A stretch of DNA of 64,000 bases from Paenibacillus lemnae (lineage in GTDB: Bacteria; Bacillota; Bacilli; Paenibacillales; Paenibacillaceae), in the NCBI RefSeq assembly GCF_012933385.1, contig NZ_JABBPN010000018.1:1-64000 (forward strand), given 5' to 3'. The position numbers and the translations under genes were made by a program. Below are positions 25,504-35,756 of the stretch, piece after piece; within the stretch, counting starts at the first letter, position 1, and each line of letters opens with the position of its first letter. A model generated the notes under the pieces. It was not told where the DNA came from and searched no databases. It saw only the letters and a program-made list of their open reading frames with translations.

Positions 25504-25641
25504 ATGCCGTTCCACAAGCCGAGAAAAAGTGAAAACCAGCAGAACAAATCCAGTATTCTGGAGGAGAGCAAGACGCTGAAACCTCAGAAGGCCCAGCATG
25601 TGGTTCCAAGCCTGAACGAGATTCCGAAGCAGGAATCCTAG
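25504..25641 (+). CDS. Small hydrophilic protein (45 aa), function unknown
   Basis: An ATG at 25504 follows a perfect AGGAGGTGA ribosome site, 8 nt spacing, and opens a frame of 45 codons rich in Lys, Gln, Glu and Ser (start MPFHKPRKSENQQNK, end NEIPKQES). No membrane segment or cysteine is present. The strong ribosome site and lack of overlap with another gene argue that it is translated. It lies 46 nt after the oxidoreductase and may share its transcript. Family not recognised. Confidence 0.6.
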   Translation: MPFHKPRKSENQQNKSSILEESKTLKPQKAQHVVPSLNEIPKQES

Positions 25642-25672
25642 TAAAGTATCGCAGCTAAAGCATATCTTAGGA

Positions 25673-25745
25673 TGCCCCCTGAATTGTGTTCCATTCCTGC
25701 CGGTTTTATAATAAAGCCAGGGAGAATGCATAAGGGGGCTTTTTG
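25673..25745 (+). promoter_or_regulatory. Promoter inside a GCCCCCT/AGGGGGC fold-back before the DUF1294 gene
   Basis: TTGTGT (25684-25689), 17 nt, TATAAT (25707-25712) form a promoter. GCCCCCT (25674-25680) and AGGGGGC (25733-25739) are perfect complements followed by TTTTT, so readthrough from upstream could terminate while transcripts from the inner promoter cannot form the stem. The second arm doubles as the ribosome site. Confidence 0.6.
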
Positions 25746-25746
25746 A

Positions 25747-26010
25747 GTGAGAACAGCACTGGGGTCATGGTTCGTGTTTATTAATCTGGTAGCATATCTG
25801 GTTATGTCGGAGGACAAGCGCCGTGCGCGTATGGGCAGGGACCGGATCCCGGAAAAAACACTGTTCCTGCTGGCTGCTGCAGGGGGAGCCTTGGGTGTCT
25901 GGGGAGCGATGTACCGCAAGCGGCATAAGACCAGACACTTGTCTTTTACGCTCGGCGTGCCGTTACTGGTGTTCGTGAATGCTGTTTTATATACATATTT
26001 GTGGAAGTGA
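25747..26010 (+). CDS. DUF1294 family small membrane protein
   Basis: This 87-aa protein has three hydrophobic stretches (about 6-21, 40-54 and 68-84) and the family's conserved core: DKRRARMGRDRIPEKTLF, then GGALGVWGAMYRKRHKTRH. The start is GTG with AGGGGG upstream. DUF1294 proteins are uncharacterised, sometimes fused to cold-shock domains. It is a single gene with its own promoter. Confidence 0.85.
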   Translation: MRTALGSWFVFINLVAYLVMSEDKRRARMGRDRIPEKTLFLLAAAGGALGVWGAMYRKRHKTRHLSFTLGVPLLVFVNAVLYTYLWK

Positions 26011-26108
26011 TCTGTTAAGCACAGCGCAGGTGCAGGTTCGTTTCATCTTGTTGAGATCACGGGTAATGGAGAACGACTCTCTTTAACCCAGGAAATGAGG
26101 TGGTACCT

Positions 26109-26543
26109 GTGCTTTTCAAAAATATCTTGCTTGCTTATGATGGATCCGAGGTCTCGGTCAAGGCACTGGGGCGGGCCGTTGAACTGGCCAGAGTTACACC
26201 GGAAGCGTCTCTTGATATTGTGCATGTATATGAATATCCGCGTTTTTTTGTGGGGGAAGGCATTGCGCCGATTCCAGCTTCGGTCAACAAGGAAATTTTC
26301 GACCTGGCAGAACAGACCACGAATGAACTTAAGGAACGGATGGCGGAGGCCGGAGTCGAAGGAAATGTGCATATGATTCAGGGCTCCCCGGCGGACGTCA
26401 TTCTGGAATATACGGTGCAGCATGATGTGGATTTGATCGTCATCGGCAGCCGCGGACTGAACGGAATCCGTGAGTTTGTACTGGGAAGCGTCAGTCATAA
26501 TGTTGTGCAGCATGCGGGTGTGCCGGTGCTGGTCATTAAGTGA
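26109..26543 (+). CDS. Universal stress protein family (UspA)
   Basis: This 144-aa protein is a single Usp domain: NILLAYDGSEVSVKALG at the start and the ATP-binding motif VIGSRGLNGIREFVLGSVSHNVV at about 113-135, which has the G-2x-G-9x-G(S/T) pattern. The GTG at 26109 is chosen because GAGGTGG lies 5 nt upstream; an in-frame GTG at 26100 overlaps that ribosome site. Usp proteins bind nucleotides and help in stress survival; the specific role is unknown. Confidence 0.88.
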   Translation: MLFKNILLAYDGSEVSVKALGRAVELARVTPEASLDIVHVYEYPRFFVGEGIAPIPASVNKEIFDLAEQTTNELKERMAEAGVEGNVHMIQGSPADVILEYTVQHDVDLIVIGSRGLNGIREFVLGSVSHNVVQHAGVPVLVIK

Positions 26544-26569
26544 AGAACAGGATAACGACAAGGACTAGA

Positions 26570-26598
26570 GGGATGCCGGAGGGCATTCCTTTTTTTTG
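26570..26598 (+). terminator. Intrinsic terminator after the Usp gene
   Basis: GGGATGCC / GGCATTCC stem with a short loop is followed by eight or more T residues. Confidence 0.88.
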
Positions 26599-26630
26599 AA
26601 TGGTTCGTAAATATAAGGTTTTACAAAAAA

Positions 26631-26664
26631 CGAACATTAAATTTTACAATTATCTAAACGTTCG
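26631..26664 (+). promoter_or_regulatory. PurR-type box pair upstream of the purine operon
   Basis: CGAACATT (26631-26638) and its inverted partner AACGTTCG (26657-26664) are separated as in the paired PurBoxes of Bacillus (24 nt between CGAAC and GTTCG). A candidate -35 TTGACA lies at 26673-26678, with a weak -10 (TTAAAC) 17 nt on. PurR repression released by PRPP is known for the family; here it is inferred. Confidence 0.65.
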
Positions 26665-26780
26665 TGTTTAGGTTGACATCCAGTGTTAGAGATTGTTAAA
26701 CTGATCATATAAAAGATGAATTTATAACGTAAATGATTTAGAGTATGATTTATAGCATGAAGTGATTAAATAATTTATAT

Positions 26781-26851
26781 GTCTCGTATAACGCCGGGAA
26801 TACGGCCCGGAAGTCTCTACCCGAAAACCGTAAATTTTCGGACTACGAGGG
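26781..26851 (+). ncRNA. Purine riboswitch aptamer, guanine/hypoxanthine class
   Basis: P1 arms CTCGTA (26783) and TACGAG (26844) enclose two hairpins: P2 CCGGGAATACGGCCCGG-like and P3 CCGAAAACCGTAAATTTTCGG-like (each near 20 nt). The junction holds the conserved GTCTCTACC. The specificity base in GGACTACGAG is C (26843), which in this family selects guanine or hypoxanthine; adenine sensors have U. It precedes purE by about 210 nt and should cut expression when guanine is plentiful. Confidence 0.92.
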
Positions 26852-26975
26852 AATACGGCGGACCGGCAGTCAGCTGCCGCCAGAACAGCCTGCCGCTTTG
26901 CCGGCAGCCGCTGTGTGGACGCGTCCTGTGCCTTTTATGATGTTGTCATAGAGAGGGTCCGGTATTCCCTTTAGT

Positions 26976-27020
26976 CCGGGTACCCCTGCGAAATTGCATG
27001 GCGGGAACCTGGTTTTTTTT
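26976..27020 (+). terminator. Expression-platform terminator before purE
   Basis: CCGGGTACCC...TGC and GCA...GGGAACCTGG form a long stem directly followed by eight T residues, 39 nt before purE. With the purine aptamer upstream it is the likely off-switch. GC-rich stretches at 26862-26935 can pair alternatively. Confidence 0.75.
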
Positions 27021-27058
27021 ATAATATAGTTGTTAATCTTGGGGAAAGCGGGTGTAGC

Positions 27059-27544
27059 ATGTCGGTACAAGCAGCAGTCATTATGGGCAGTCAATCGGAT
27101 TGGGAAACCATGTCTCATGCATGTGAGGTGCTGGATGATCTGGGCATAACATATGAGAAAAAGGTGGTGTCCGCTCACCGGACGCCGGATCTGATGTTCA
27201 AGTATGCGGAAGAAGCGGAAGGACGCGGGATTCGCGTCATTATCGCCGGTGCAGGCGGTGCGGCTCATTTGCCAGGAATGGTGGCAGCCAAGACGGTGCT
27301 TCCGGTGATCGGCGTTCCGGTTCAATCGAAGGCATTGAATGGGCTGGACTCGCTGTTGTCTATCGTCCAGATGCCGGGCGGCGTGCCGGTGGCAACCGTG
27401 GCTATTGGCCGCGCAGGTGCGGTCAACGCTGGACTGCTTGCAGCCCAGATTCTGGGGGCTGGTGATGCGTCGATCCGTGCAAGAGTGCAGGAACGCCGTG
27501 ACCGCACCCGGGACGAGGTGCTGAAAGGCAGTGACAGTCTATGA
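27059..27544 (+). CDS. purE: N5-carboxyaminoimidazole ribonucleotide mutase (PurE)
   Basis: This 161-aa class I PurE moves the carboxyl group of N5-CAIR to give CAIR. The family motifs are present: [10 protein letters not shown] at residues 9-18, SAHRTPD with the active-site His at about 42, and [16 protein letters not shown] at 62-77. It is the first gene of the purine operon behind riboswitch and terminator. It overlaps purK by 4 nt. Confidence 0.96.
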   Translation: MSVQAAVIMGSQSDWETMSHACEVLDDLGITYEKKVVSAHRTPDLMFKYAEEAEGRGIRVIIAGAGGAAHLPGMVAAKTVLPVIGVPVQSKALNGLDSLLSIVQMPGGVPVATVAIGRAGAVNAGLLAAQILGAGDASIRARVQERRDRTRDEVLKGSDSL

Positions 27545-28737
27545 GTGACGTCAAGGAACGCAGTGGAAACCATGCCGCTCACAATCATGTGCTTCCGCCG
27601 GGCTCGGTCATTGGCGTACTAGGCGGCGGCCAGCTCGGCCGGATGATGGCATTGGATGGTATTGCGATGGGCTATCGCTTCATCACGCTTGATCCGACCC
27701 CTGATTCACCGCTGGGACAGCTCGCACCCCAGATTACCGCATCCTATGACGATGTGCAGGCAGCGAAAGAGCTGTCATCCCGGGCGGATGTGATCACGTA
27801 CGAATTCGAGAACGTGGATGCCGGTGTGGCCTCGCTCCTGGAGGAGCAGTCCTACGTACCGCAGGGAAGCACGCTGCTGTACACGACACAGAACCGGCTT
27901 CGTGAGAAAGCAGCCATCGAAGCAGCCGGCGTACCTGTTGCGCCTTACCGGGAGATTAAGAGTCTGGCTGAACTTGAGGCTGCGGCTTCAGAGCTGGGGC
28001 TTCCTTGTGTGCTGAAGACAGCGACCGGTGGCTATGACGGCAAAGGACAGGCTGTGCTCAGAGAAGGCGGTCAGCTGGAAGAAGCTTATAACAGGCTGTC
28101 TTCAGGCGGTACGCAGCTGGTGCTGGAGAAATTCATTGCATTCAGCAGTGAAATTTCGGTCATTGCGGCACGGACGCCGGCAGGAGAGGTTAGAAGCTTT
28201 CCACCCGCGGAGAATGTGCATGTGGATAATATTTTGCATGTTTCGGTTGTGCCGGCCCGCATTCCAAGCGAGATTCAGCGCAGAGCCTGTCAGCTGGCGG
28301 AGCAGGTGGCCGAAGGTTTAGGAGCTGCCGGACTGCTCGCTGTTGAGATGTTCTTGACAGAACAAGGTGAGCTGTACGTCAACGAAGTGGCTCCCAGACC
28401 GCATAACTCCGGTCATTATACGATGGAGGCATGTGTGACTTCCCAGTTTGAGCAGCATATTCGTGCGATCTGCGGACTGCCTTTGGGGGATACTACACTG
28501 CTAAGTCCTGTGGTCATGGTTAACATTCTGGGACAGCATCTGGAAGAGGCCGTAAACCGTGTGACACAGAGAGATGAATTAGCGGATTCGCTCGGCATTG
28601 TGCCGAAGCTTCACTTATATGGAAAGAGCGAAAGCAAGCACGGCCGCAAAATGGGTCATATCAACCTGCTCTGCGGTGATGTGGAAGATGCTTTGAAGTG
28701 GATAGAGCAGACTAATATTTGGAGGCTTAATCAATGA
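27541..28737 (+). CDS. purK: N5-carboxyaminoimidazole ribonucleotide synthase (PurK)
   Basis: This 398-aa ATP-grasp enzyme carboxylates AIR to N5-CAIR with ATP and bicarbonate. It opens with [16 protein letters not shown] (about 24-39); the ATP-grasp core includes [13 protein letters not shown] and [15 protein letters not shown]. It overlaps purE and purB by 4 nt each (ATGA), so the three genes are translationally coupled. The N-terminus is about 20 residues longer than the Rossmann start. Confidence 0.96.
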   Translation: MSDVKERSGNHAAHNHVLPPGSVIGVLGGGQLGRMMALDGIAMGYRFITLDPTPDSPLGQLAPQITASYDDVQAAKELSSRADVITYEFENVDAGVASLLEEQSYVPQGSTLLYTTQNRLREKAAIEAAGVPVAPYREIKSLAELEAAASELGLPCVLKTATGGYDGKGQAVLREGGQLEEAYNRLSSGGTQLVLEKFIAFSSEISVIAARTPAGEVRSFPPAENVHVDNILHVSVVPARIPSEIQRRACQLAEQVAEGLGAAGLLAVEMFLTEQGELYVNEVAPRPHNSGHYTMEACVTSQFEQHIRAICGLPLGDTTLLSPVVMVNILGQHLEEAVNRVTQRDELADSLGIVPKLHLYGKSESKHGRKMGHINLLCGDVEDALKWIEQTNIWRLNQ

Positions 28738-30029
28738 TTGAACGTTACAGCAGACCGGAAATGCGGGCCGTATGGACCGAGGAAAACAAGTTCAGAGCGT
28801 GGCTGGAAGTAGAATTGTGCGCATGTGAGGCGTGGGCCGAGCTGGGCGTGATCCCGAAAGAGGACACCGTGGCGCTGCGTGAGAATGCTTCATTTGATAT
28901 TGATCGGATTTATGAAATCGAGCAGGAAACCCGTCATGATGTGATCGCTTTTACACGCGCCGTATCAGAAAGCCTGGGCAGTGAGCGCAAATGGGTGCAT
29001 TACGGGCTGACTTCCACAGACGTGGTGGATACAGCGAACGGCTATCTGCTGGTGCAGGCGAATGAAATTCTGGAGCAGGATCTGCTTCGGTTTATCGGAA
29101 TTTTGCGTGAGAAGGCACTGGAATACAAGCACACCCCGATGATGGGCCGCACGCACGGCGTTCATGCTGAACCGACTACGTTCGGTCTCAAAATGGCTCT
29201 GTGGCACGAAGAGATGGTCCGCAACCTGGAGCGTTTCCGCCATGCAGCAGACAATGTACAGTTTGGCAAAATTTCCGGTGCTGTCGGCACGTATGCGAAC
29301 ATTGATCCATTCGTCGAAGAGTTCGTCTGCCGGAAGCTGGGCACCAAGCCTGCGCCGATCTCGACCCAGACGCTGCAGCGTGACCGTCACGCTGAATATA
29401 TGGCGACCCTCGCACTGATTGCGACATCGCTGGACAAGTTCGCCACCGAAGTGCGTGCCCTGCAGAAGAGTGAGGTTCGCGAGGTGGAAGAAGCATTTGC
29501 TAAAGGTCAAAAAGGATCCTCGGCGATGCCGCACAAGCGGAACCCGATCGGCTCCGAGAATATCTCGGGTCTTGCCCGCGTGATTCGCGGACATATGGTT
29601 TCTGCATACGAGAACGTGCCGCTCTGGCATGAGCGCGATATTTCCCACTCCTCCGTGGAGCGGATCATTCTGCCGGATGCGACGATGCTGCTGAACTATA
29701 TGCTGAACCGCTTCGGCAATATTGTGAAGAACCTGACCGTATTCCCTGAGAATATGAAGCGCAACATGGCGCGGACCTTCGGTGTTCCGTTCTCCGGGCG
29801 TGTTATGACGAAGCTGATCGACAAGGGCTTCAGCCGCGAGCAGGCGTACGATACCGTACAGCCGAGAGCGATGCAGGCATGGGAAGAACAGCGCCAGTTC
29901 CGCGAAATCGTGGAAAGTACACCGGAAATTACAGAAGTGCTCAGTGGTGAAGAGATTGAGGATGCCTTTAATCCAAGCTGGCATCTGAAGCATGTGGATA
30001 CGATTTTTGACAAGCTGGGCTTGAAATAG
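28734..30029 (+). CDS. purB: Adenylosuccinate lyase (PurB)
   Basis: This 431-aa member of the fumarase/aspartase superfamily acts twice in purine synthesis: it splits SAICAR to AICAR and adenylosuccinate to AMP. Signature segments are [14 protein letters not shown] (about 85-98), [14 protein letters not shown] with catalytic His, and the mobile loop [11 protein letters not shown] (about 262-272) with the catalytic Ser. Length is as in Bacillus. It is followed by a small GC hairpin before purC. Confidence 0.97.
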   Translation: MIERYSRPEMRAVWTEENKFRAWLEVELCACEAWAELGVIPKEDTVALRENASFDIDRIYEIEQETRHDVIAFTRAVSESLGSERKWVHYGLTSTDVVDTANGYLLVQANEILEQDLLRFIGILREKALEYKHTPMMGRTHGVHAEPTTFGLKMALWHEEMVRNLERFRHAADNVQFGKISGAVGTYANIDPFVEEFVCRKLGTKPAPISTQTLQRDRHAEYMATLALIATSLDKFATEVRALQKSEVREVEEAFAKGQKGSSAMPHKRNPIGSENISGLARVIRGHMVSAYENVPLWHERDISHSSVERIILPDATMLLNYMLNRFGNIVKNLTVFPENMKRNMARTFGVPFSGRVMTKLIDKGFSREQAYDTVQPRAMQAWEEQRQFREIVESTPEITEVLSGEEIEDAFNPSWHLKHVDTIFDKLGLK

Positions 30030-30034
30030 AACAA

Positions 30035-30053
30035 AGGCCGCTGTCTTACGCGG
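30035..30053 (+). other. Small intercistronic hairpin purB-purC
   Basis: GGCCGC / GCGGCC arms surround a 7-nt loop. No T-run follows, so it is more likely an mRNA structure than a terminator. Confidence 0.5.
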
Positions 30054-30076
30054 CCCCCTCAAAGGGAGTGGAGAAT

Positions 30077-30976
30077 ATGGTGTCTCGCGCGCTGTCCACA
30101 GCTGTGGACCTGATTGATGCGCCGCTGCTGTACAAAGGCAAGGTAAGGGAGCTTTACGATCTGGGGGAACATTTGCTGATTGTGGTCACAGACCGCATCT
30201 CGGCATTTGATTATGTGCTTGATCCGCCGGTGCCTGCCAAGGGAACCGTGCTGAATCAGCTCAGCAGCTACTGGTTTGATCTCACCAAGGGTCTGATCGA
30301 TAACCATGTGGTCCATACCGATGTACGGGAACTGGGTGCTGTCGCCAAGGATCCGGAAGCGCTGGACGGACGGGTTATGGTATCGAGGCGTGCGGAACGC
30401 ATCGATATCGAGTGCGTGGTCCGCGGTTACATTACAGGCGGAGGCTGGCGTCAGTACCAGACCACCGGTGAGGTGAACGGCATCAAGCTGCCGGCGGGGA
30501 TGCGCAAGAATGAGGCGTTTCCGAAGCCGATCTTTACACCGGCTGCCAAGAACGATGTGGGGCATGATGAAGATATCTCCATGGATACCATGAAGGAGAT
30601 GGTCGGCGACGAGCTGGCATTGGAGCTTCAGGAGAAAAGTCTGATGCTGTACAGCTTTGCCCGTGATTACTGCGCCGAGCGCGACATTATTTTGGCAGAC
30701 TGCAAGTTTGAGTTCGGCCTGCTGGACGGCAAGGTCATTCTGATTGACGAAATCTTCACGCCCGATTCCTCAAGATTCTGGGATCAGAGCAAATACGAGC
30801 TGGACATCGAGATTGACAGCATGGATAAAGAGCCGGTCCGCAGCTACTTGGCAGGAACCGACTGGGACAAGAACAGCAAGCCTGAACCGCTGCCGGAGCA
30901 TGTGGTGGATGAAACCACGCGCCGGTATACCGATATTTACCGCCGGATTACGGCATCCGAACTTAATCATTCCTAA
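30077..30976 (+). CDS. purC: SAICAR synthetase (PurC)
   Basis: This 299-aa enzyme joins aspartate to CAIR with ATP. Motifs seen: YKGKVRELYD (about 16-25), TDRISAFDYVL, the family signature around VVRGYITGGGWRQY, and LADCKFEFG. It is longer than the about 240-aa Bacillus enzyme and resembles the longer class with a C-terminal extension (DNSKPEP-like tail, YTDIYRRIT). ATG 30077 with AAGGGAG is preferred over GTG 30068. Confidence 0.95.
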   Translation: MVSRALSTAVDLIDAPLLYKGKVRELYDLGEHLLIVVTDRISAFDYVLDPPVPAKGTVLNQLSSYWFDLTKGLIDNHVVHTDVRELGAVAKDPEALDGRVMVSRRAERIDIECVVRGYITGGGWRQYQTTGEVNGIKLPAGMRKNEAFPKPIFTPAAKNDVGHDEDISMDTMKEMVGDELALELQEKSLMLYSFARDYCAERDIILADCKFEFGLLDGKVILIDEIFTPDSSRFWDQSKYELDIEIDSMDKEPVRSYLAGTDWDKNSKPEPLPEHVVDETTRRYTDIYRRITASELNHS

Positions 30977-31010
30977 TTCATATACGATACCGAGGAGGAA
31001 CAAAGAAGAC

Positions 31011-31256
31011 ATGTTGAAAGCAAAGGTATATGTCACCATTAAGCAGAGCGTTTTGGATCCACAGGGTGTTGCGGTACAAGGCGCACTTCATTCCATGGGT
31101 TTTCAGGAAGTGGAAAGCCTTCGGATCGGCAAGTATATGGAAGTTGAGCTGAACACGGATGACCGTCAAGAGGCGGAAGATCGTCTGAAAGTAATGTGCG
31201 AGAAGCTGCTTGCGAATACGGTGGTTGAAGATTACCGCTATGAACTGGAGGGCTAA
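31011..31256 (+). CDS. purS: FGAM synthetase subunit PurS
   Basis: This 81-aa small subunit of the three-part FGAM synthetase bridges PurL and PurQ. It shows the family pattern: [15 protein letters not shown] at 5-19, ALHSMGF and the end [11 protein letters not shown]. The ATG at 31011 follows CGAGGAGGAA; the longer open frame upstream is in the end of purC and is not coding. It sits directly before purQ. Confidence 0.95.
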   Translation: MLKAKVYVTIKQSVLDPQGVAVQGALHSMGFQEVESLRIGKYMEVELNTDDRQEAEDRLKVMCEKLLANTVVEDYRYELEG

Positions 31257-31261
31257 CAACC

Positions 31262-31951
31262 ATGAGATTTGCAGTACTCGTATTTCCCGGTTCCAATTGT
31301 GATATTGACTGCTACAAGGCGGTAGAACAAACCGTAGGCGAGCCTGTGGATTATGTCTGGCATACCGCAACGGATCTGTCCCCTTATGATGCGATCCTGG
31401 TGCCTGGGGGATTCTCCTATGGTGATTACCTGCGCTGTGGTGCTATCTCCCGGTTTGCCCCGGTGATGAATGAAGTAGCAAAAGCCGCAGAGCAGGGCAA
31501 GTTTATCCTTGGCATCTGCAACGGATTTCAAATCTTGACGGAAGCGGGCCTGCTCCCGGGAGCCCTGCGCCGCAATGAATCGATGAAATTCCGCTGTCAT
31601 GACAGTGTACTGAAGGTTGTTAATAACGACACACCATTCACCCGTCACTATGAGGAAGGACAAGAGATTGTCATTCCGATTGCGCACGGGGAAGGTAACT
31701 ATTATTGTGACGAAGAAACACTGCAGAAGCTGCGTGACAACAAGCAGATCGTGTTCACATACAGCGGCAATCCGAATGGATCGGTTGGCGATATCGCAGG
31801 GATCTGCAATGAGCGCGGTAACGTGCTTGGCATGATGCCGCATCCGGAACGCGCAGTGAACAGCCTGCTTGGCTCCGAAGACGGAAAGGCAATGTTTACA
31901 TCCATCATTCAGACCTGGAGGGATACGCATGGCGCAGCAAGTGTCCGCTAA
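31262..31951 (+). CDS. purQ: FGAM synthetase glutaminase subunit PurQ
   Basis: This 229-aa class I glutamine amidotransferase supplies ammonia to PurL. The nucleophile elbow GICNGFQIL holds the catalytic Cys at about residue 86, and His and Glu are in MMPHPERAV near 195. It also has [10 protein letters not shown] at the start. It starts 5 nt after purS and overlaps purL by 23 nt. Confidence 0.96.
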   Translation: MRFAVLVFPGSNCDIDCYKAVEQTVGEPVDYVWHTATDLSPYDAILVPGGFSYGDYLRCGAISRFAPVMNEVAKAAEQGKFILGICNGFQILTEAGLLPGALRRNESMKFRCHDSVLKVVNNDTPFTRHYEEGQEIVIPIAHGEGNYYCDEETLQKLRDNKQIVFTYSGNPNGSVGDIAGICNERGNVLGMMPHPERAVNSLLGSEDGKAMFTSIIQTWRDTHGAASVR

Positions 31952-34172
31952 AGAACCTACCGCAGCACAGATTGCGGAACATCGTTTATATGAGCAGATG
32001 GGCGTATCGGACAGCGAGTATGATCTGATCTGTTCGTTCATGGGACGCAAACCCAATTACACAGAAATCGGCGTATTCAGCGTCATGTGGTCCGAGCATT
32101 GTGCTTACAAGAACTCGAAGCCGCTGCTTCGCCGTTTCCCGACCAGCGGTCCGCGGGTCCTCATGGGACCTGGTGAGGGCGCTGGGATTGTAGATATCGG
32201 TGACAATCAGGCCGTAGTATTCAAAATCGAAAGTCATAACCATCCATCCGCTGTAGAGCCTTTCCAGGGCGCAGCTACGGGTGTAGGCGGCATTATCCGC
32301 GATATTTTTTCCATGGGTGCAAGACCGGTAGCGATTCTGAACTCCCTGCGTTTTGGCAGGCTGGAAAGTGACCGTGTGAAATACTTGTTCGAGCATGTTG
32401 TCTCCGGTATCGCGGGTTACGGCAACTGTATCGGTATTCCAACCGTCGGCGGCGAAGTGGTGTTCGATGAGAGCTATGAGGGTAATCCGCTCGTCAATGC
32501 GATGTGCGTCGGTATTATCGATCATGACAAAATCCAGCGCGGTGTCGCCAAAGGTGTGGGCAATCCGGTGTTCTACGTAGGGCCTCCTACCGGACGTGAC
32601 GGTATTCACGGCGCGACCTTCGCGTCGGTGGAACTGACCGAAGAATCGGAAGCGAACCGTACGGCTGTTCAAGTCGGCGATCCGTTTATGGAGAAGCTGG
32701 TCATGGAGTCCTGTCTGGAACTGATCAACTCCGGCATCGTGCTGGGTATCCAGGATATGGGCGCGGCAGGTCTCACATGCTCCAGTGCGGAGATGGCGAG
32801 TAAAGCAGGCAACGGCCTGGAGCTGTATCTTGATCAGGTGCCGCAGCGCGAGGAAGGCATGACGGCATACGAGATGATGCTGTCCGAATCGCAGGAACGG
32901 ATGCTGTTTGTTGTGGAGCCGAAGCATGAAGAGCAGGCACGTGAAATTTTTGAACGCTGGGGCGTCATTTGTGCGAAGGTGGGCAAGGTGACTGACGACG
33001 GACGACTCAAGCTGCTGCATCATGGCGAAGTGGTCGGCGATATGCCGGTCCATGCGCTGGTAGATGAGTGTCCGGTGTACAACAAACCGTCTGCCGAGCC
33101 GGCATATTTTGCAGAGCAGGCTGCAGTGGATACGACCCGTTATGAAGAAGTTAAAGATCTGGGCGGAGCGCTGAAGCAAATTATGGGCTCACCGAGTCTA
33201 GCAAGCAAAGCCTGGGTTTACGATCAGTACGATTACATGGTCCGTACCAGCACAGCGGTGCGCCCTGGTTCTGATGCAGCCGTCGTTACCGTTGACGGTA
33301 CACGCAAAGCCCTGGCGATGACCACAGACTGCAACGGCCGGTATGTATATCTGGATCCGGAAACTGGCGGCAAGATCGCTGTCAGTGAAGCAGCGCGAAA
33401 CATTGTCTGCTCCGGTGCAGAGCCGCTGGCCATTACAGATAACCTGAATTTCGGTAGTCCGGAGAAGCCGGAAATCTTCTGGCAGATGGAACGCGCGGTG
33501 GACGGTATGGCAGAAGCCTGCCGGGTACTGAACGCTCCGGTCATCGGCGGTAATGTAAGTTTATATAACGAGAATGCCAAAGGCGCCATTTTCCCGACCC
33601 CTGTCGTCGGTATGGTCGGCCTGATTCATGACATTGATCATATTACAACACAAGGCTTCAAAGCCGAAGGCGATCACGTATACCTGCTGGGTGAAACCTT
33701 CGCCGAGCTGGGCGGAAGCGAGTTCCAGTCTGTGATGCATGGCGTGTCTGAAGGCCGCCCTCCTGTGCTTGATCTGAATACCGAGAAGAAACTGCTCAGC
33801 GGTGTACTGACAGCCATTCAATCCGGCTTTGTACGCTCTGCGCATGATGTATCGGAAGGCGGAGTTGCCGCAGCGCTGGCCGAAAGTTGTATCAGCGGCG
33901 GTGTTGGTGCAGTCGTTCAGCTGGATACAGAGCTGAGAAATGATGTGGCGCTGTTTAGTGAAAGCCAGTCTCGGATCGTATTGTCGGTCTCTCCAGAGCA
34001 TACATCCAATCTGGAGCAGCTTCTGAAAGAGGCGGGTGTTCCATTTGCAGCCATCGGCCGCGTAGGCGGCAGTGAGCTGAACATCCGCATTAACGGTGCT
34101 TCCGCAGTGCAGGAGCCAGTGGAGGTTTTGAAAGCCGTCTGGGAGGATGCTATTCCATGCCGCATGAAGTAA
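31929..34172 (+). CDS. purL: FGAM synthetase large subunit PurL
   Basis: This 747-aa small-type PurL converts FGAR to FGAM with ATP, working with PurQ and PurS. Visible motifs are [12 protein letters not shown] (about 51-62), the ATP and metal part [40 protein letters not shown] and, in the second half, the partner repeat [14 protein letters not shown]. The ATG at 31929 matches relatives and follows GGAGGG; an in-frame start at 31869 lies well inside purQ. It overlaps purQ and purF. Confidence 0.96.
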   Translation: MAQQVSAKEPTAAQIAEHRLYEQMGVSDSEYDLICSFMGRKPNYTEIGVFSVMWSEHCAYKNSKPLLRRFPTSGPRVLMGPGEGAGIVDIGDNQAVVFKIESHNHPSAVEPFQGAATGVGGIIRDIFSMGARPVAILNSLRFGRLESDRVKYLFEHVVSGIAGYGNCIGIPTVGGEVVFDESYEGNPLVNAMCVGIIDHDKIQRGVAKGVGNPVFYVGPPTGRDGIHGATFASVELTEESEANRTAVQVGDPFMEKLVMESCLELINSGIVLGIQDMGAAGLTCSSAEMASKAGNGLELYLDQVPQREEGMTAYEMMLSESQERMLFVVEPKHEEQAREIFERWGVICAKVGKVTDDGRLKLLHHGEVVGDMPVHALVDECPVYNKPSAEPAYFAEQAAVDTTRYEEVKDLGGALKQIMGSPSLASKAWVYDQYDYMVRTSTAVRPGSDAAVVTVDGTRKALAMTTDCNGRYVYLDPETGGKIAVSEAARNIVCSGAEPLAITDNLNFGSPEKPEIFWQMERAVDGMAEACRVLNAPVIGGNVSLYNENAKGAIFPTPVVGMVGLIHDIDHITTQGFKAEGDHVYLLGETFAELGGSEFQSVMHGVSEGRPPVLDLNTEKKLLSGVLTAIQSGFVRSAHDVSEGGVAAALAESCISGGVGAVVQLDTELRNDVALFSESQSRIVLSVSPEHTSNLEQLLKEAGVPFAAIGRVGGSELNIRINGASAVQEPVEVLKAVWEDAIPCRMK

Positions 34173-35635
34173 TACCGCAAGGATTATGGACAGGCGATTA
34201 TTATAACGAGGGTACAGGAAAAAGCGATATCTTTGACAAACTGAAAGAAGAGTGCGGGGTGTTCGGCGTATTTGGACATTCCGATGCGTCTTCACTCTCC
34301 TATTATGGACTGCATGCCCTGCAGCACCGGGGAGAAGAGAGTGCGGGCATCTGTGTTTCAGACGGCGAGGAATTCCGTTATCACCGGGGCATGGGACTGG
34401 TCAAGGAAGTGTTTGACCGGGACATGCTGGAATCGTTGTCCGGCGACATGTCCATCGGCCATGTTCGCTACTCCACCAGTGGTGACAGCAAGATTACGAA
34501 TGCCCAGCCGCTGGTGTTCAAGTATCGCGAAGGCAATCTGGCCATTGCGACGAACGGCAACATCGTCAACGAACCCAAGCTTCGCCATGAACTGGAGAAT
34601 GCCGGCTCGATCTTCCAAACGACCAGTGATACCGAGGTCATCGCGCATTTGATTGCACGGTCGCCGAAAGATTTTGTTGAAGCAGCCAAGGAAGCGCTCA
34701 GCCGTCTTGTAGGCGGGTATGCCTTTCTGCTGATGACGAATGACAAGCTGCTGGTAGCGTCTGATCCGAATGGCCTTCGGCCGCTGACGATGGGACGTCT
34801 GGGTGACGGCTATGTATTTGCTTCCGAGACCTGTGCCATGGAAGTGATCGGTGCGGAACCTGTGCGCGATATTGCGCCTGGTGAACTGCTGATCCTGGAC
34901 AAGGACGGCCTGCATGAAGACCGGTATACCGAGCCGGGCCGCAAGGCACTGTGCGCGATGGAGTACATTTATTTCTCCCGTCCGGACAGTGATATGAACG
35001 GCTCCAATCTTCACTCCGCCCGCAAACGGATGGGCAGCAAGATGGCGTTGGAATCCTTTGTGGATGCCGATGTCGTCACAGGCGTCCCGGACTCCAGTAT
35101 TTCTGCAGCGATCGGTTATGCCGAGCAGACGGGCATTCCTTATGAGCTGGGCCTTATCAAGAATAAGTATACTGGCCGAACGTTTATTCAGCCGAGTCAG
35201 GAGCTGCGCGAGCAGGGTGTGAAAATGAAGCTCAGTGCGGTGCGGCGTGTTGTGGAAGGCAAGCGTGTCGTAATGATTGACGATTCGATCGTACGTGGAA
35301 CGACGTCTCGGAGGATCGTGAATCTGCTGCGCGAAGCCGGAGCGACCGAGGTGCATGTTCGTATCACCTCACCACCGTTCAAGAATCCTTGCTTTTACGG
35401 CATTGACACGCCGGACCGACGGGAGCTCATCGCTTCCTCCAGAAGCGTCGATGAAATCTGCCGGGAGATCAATGCGGACAGCTTGTCCTTCTTGACCCCG
35501 GACGGTTTGATCGCTGCGATTGGGGGCTATGACGAGAGCAGCCCGAACGGCGGTCTGTGTCTGGCCTGCTTCGACAATGATTATCCGACCCAAATTGATT
35601 TTGGCGGCGAAGAAAAAATGGGCTGCAGCTGTTAG
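34157..35635 (+). CDS. purF: Amidophosphoribosyltransferase (PurF)
   Basis: This 492-aa enzyme makes phosphoribosylamine from PRPP and glutamine, the first committed step. The mature N-terminal nucleophile is Cys33 in EECGVFG, so a 32-residue propeptide is expected, longer than in Bacillus. The PRPP site is [14 protein letters not shown]. Cysteines in [14 protein letters not shown] and [10 protein letters not shown] fit the 4Fe-4S cluster of the Bacillus-type enzyme. It overlaps the end of purL by 16 nt. Confidence 0.96.
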   Translation: MPHEVIPQGLWTGDYYNEGTGKSDIFDKLKEECGVFGVFGHSDASSLSYYGLHALQHRGEESAGICVSDGEEFRYHRGMGLVKEVFDRDMLESLSGDMSIGHVRYSTSGDSKITNAQPLVFKYREGNLAIATNGNIVNEPKLRHELENAGSIFQTTSDTEVIAHLIARSPKDFVEAAKEALSRLVGGYAFLLMTNDKLLVASDPNGLRPLTMGRLGDGYVFASETCAMEVIGAEPVRDIAPGELLILDKDGLHEDRYTEPGRKALCAMEYIYFSRPDSDMNGSNLHSARKRMGSKMALESFVDADVVTGVPDSSISAAIGYAEQTGIPYELGLIKNKYTGRTFIQPSQELREQGVKMKLSAVRRVVEGKRVVMIDDSIVRGTTSRRIVNLLREAGATEVHVRITSPPFKNPCFYGIDTPDRRELIASSRSVDEICREINADSLSFLTPDGLIAAIGGYDESSPNGGLCLACFDNDYPTQIDFGGEEKMGCSC

Positions 35636-35654
35636 ATGATCATAGCAGTGCCAT

Positions 35655-35681
35655 CAGGTGCTCCCGATGTGGGGGCACCTG
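35655..35681 (+). other. Stem-loop after purF
   Basis: CAGGTGC / GCACCTG arms, extended by flanking GCAGTGCC / GGCATGCTGC, form a hairpin 20 nt after the purF stop. There is no T-run. It may mark partial termination or mRNA processing inside the long purF-purM gap. Confidence 0.5.
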
Positions 35682-35756
35682 AGGCATGCTGCTTATCTGG
35701 CGAGCTAATATAGATTAATGAGTTTACAGAATGAACTAAAAACAAAACCCTTCTAT

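Noticed and set aside
28965-30062. Long minus-strand frame (365 codons) opposite purB
   Set aside because: It is the antisense shadow of a strongly conserved gene, lacks a ribosome site and has no recognisable motif.
30744-31256. 170-codon frame ending at the purS stop
   Set aside because: Its first part overlaps purC out of phase; purS has its own ATG at 31011 with a good ribosome site and the expected length.
31986-33179. Minus-strand frame (397 codons) opposite purL
   Set aside because: It is an antisense shadow of purL with no family features.
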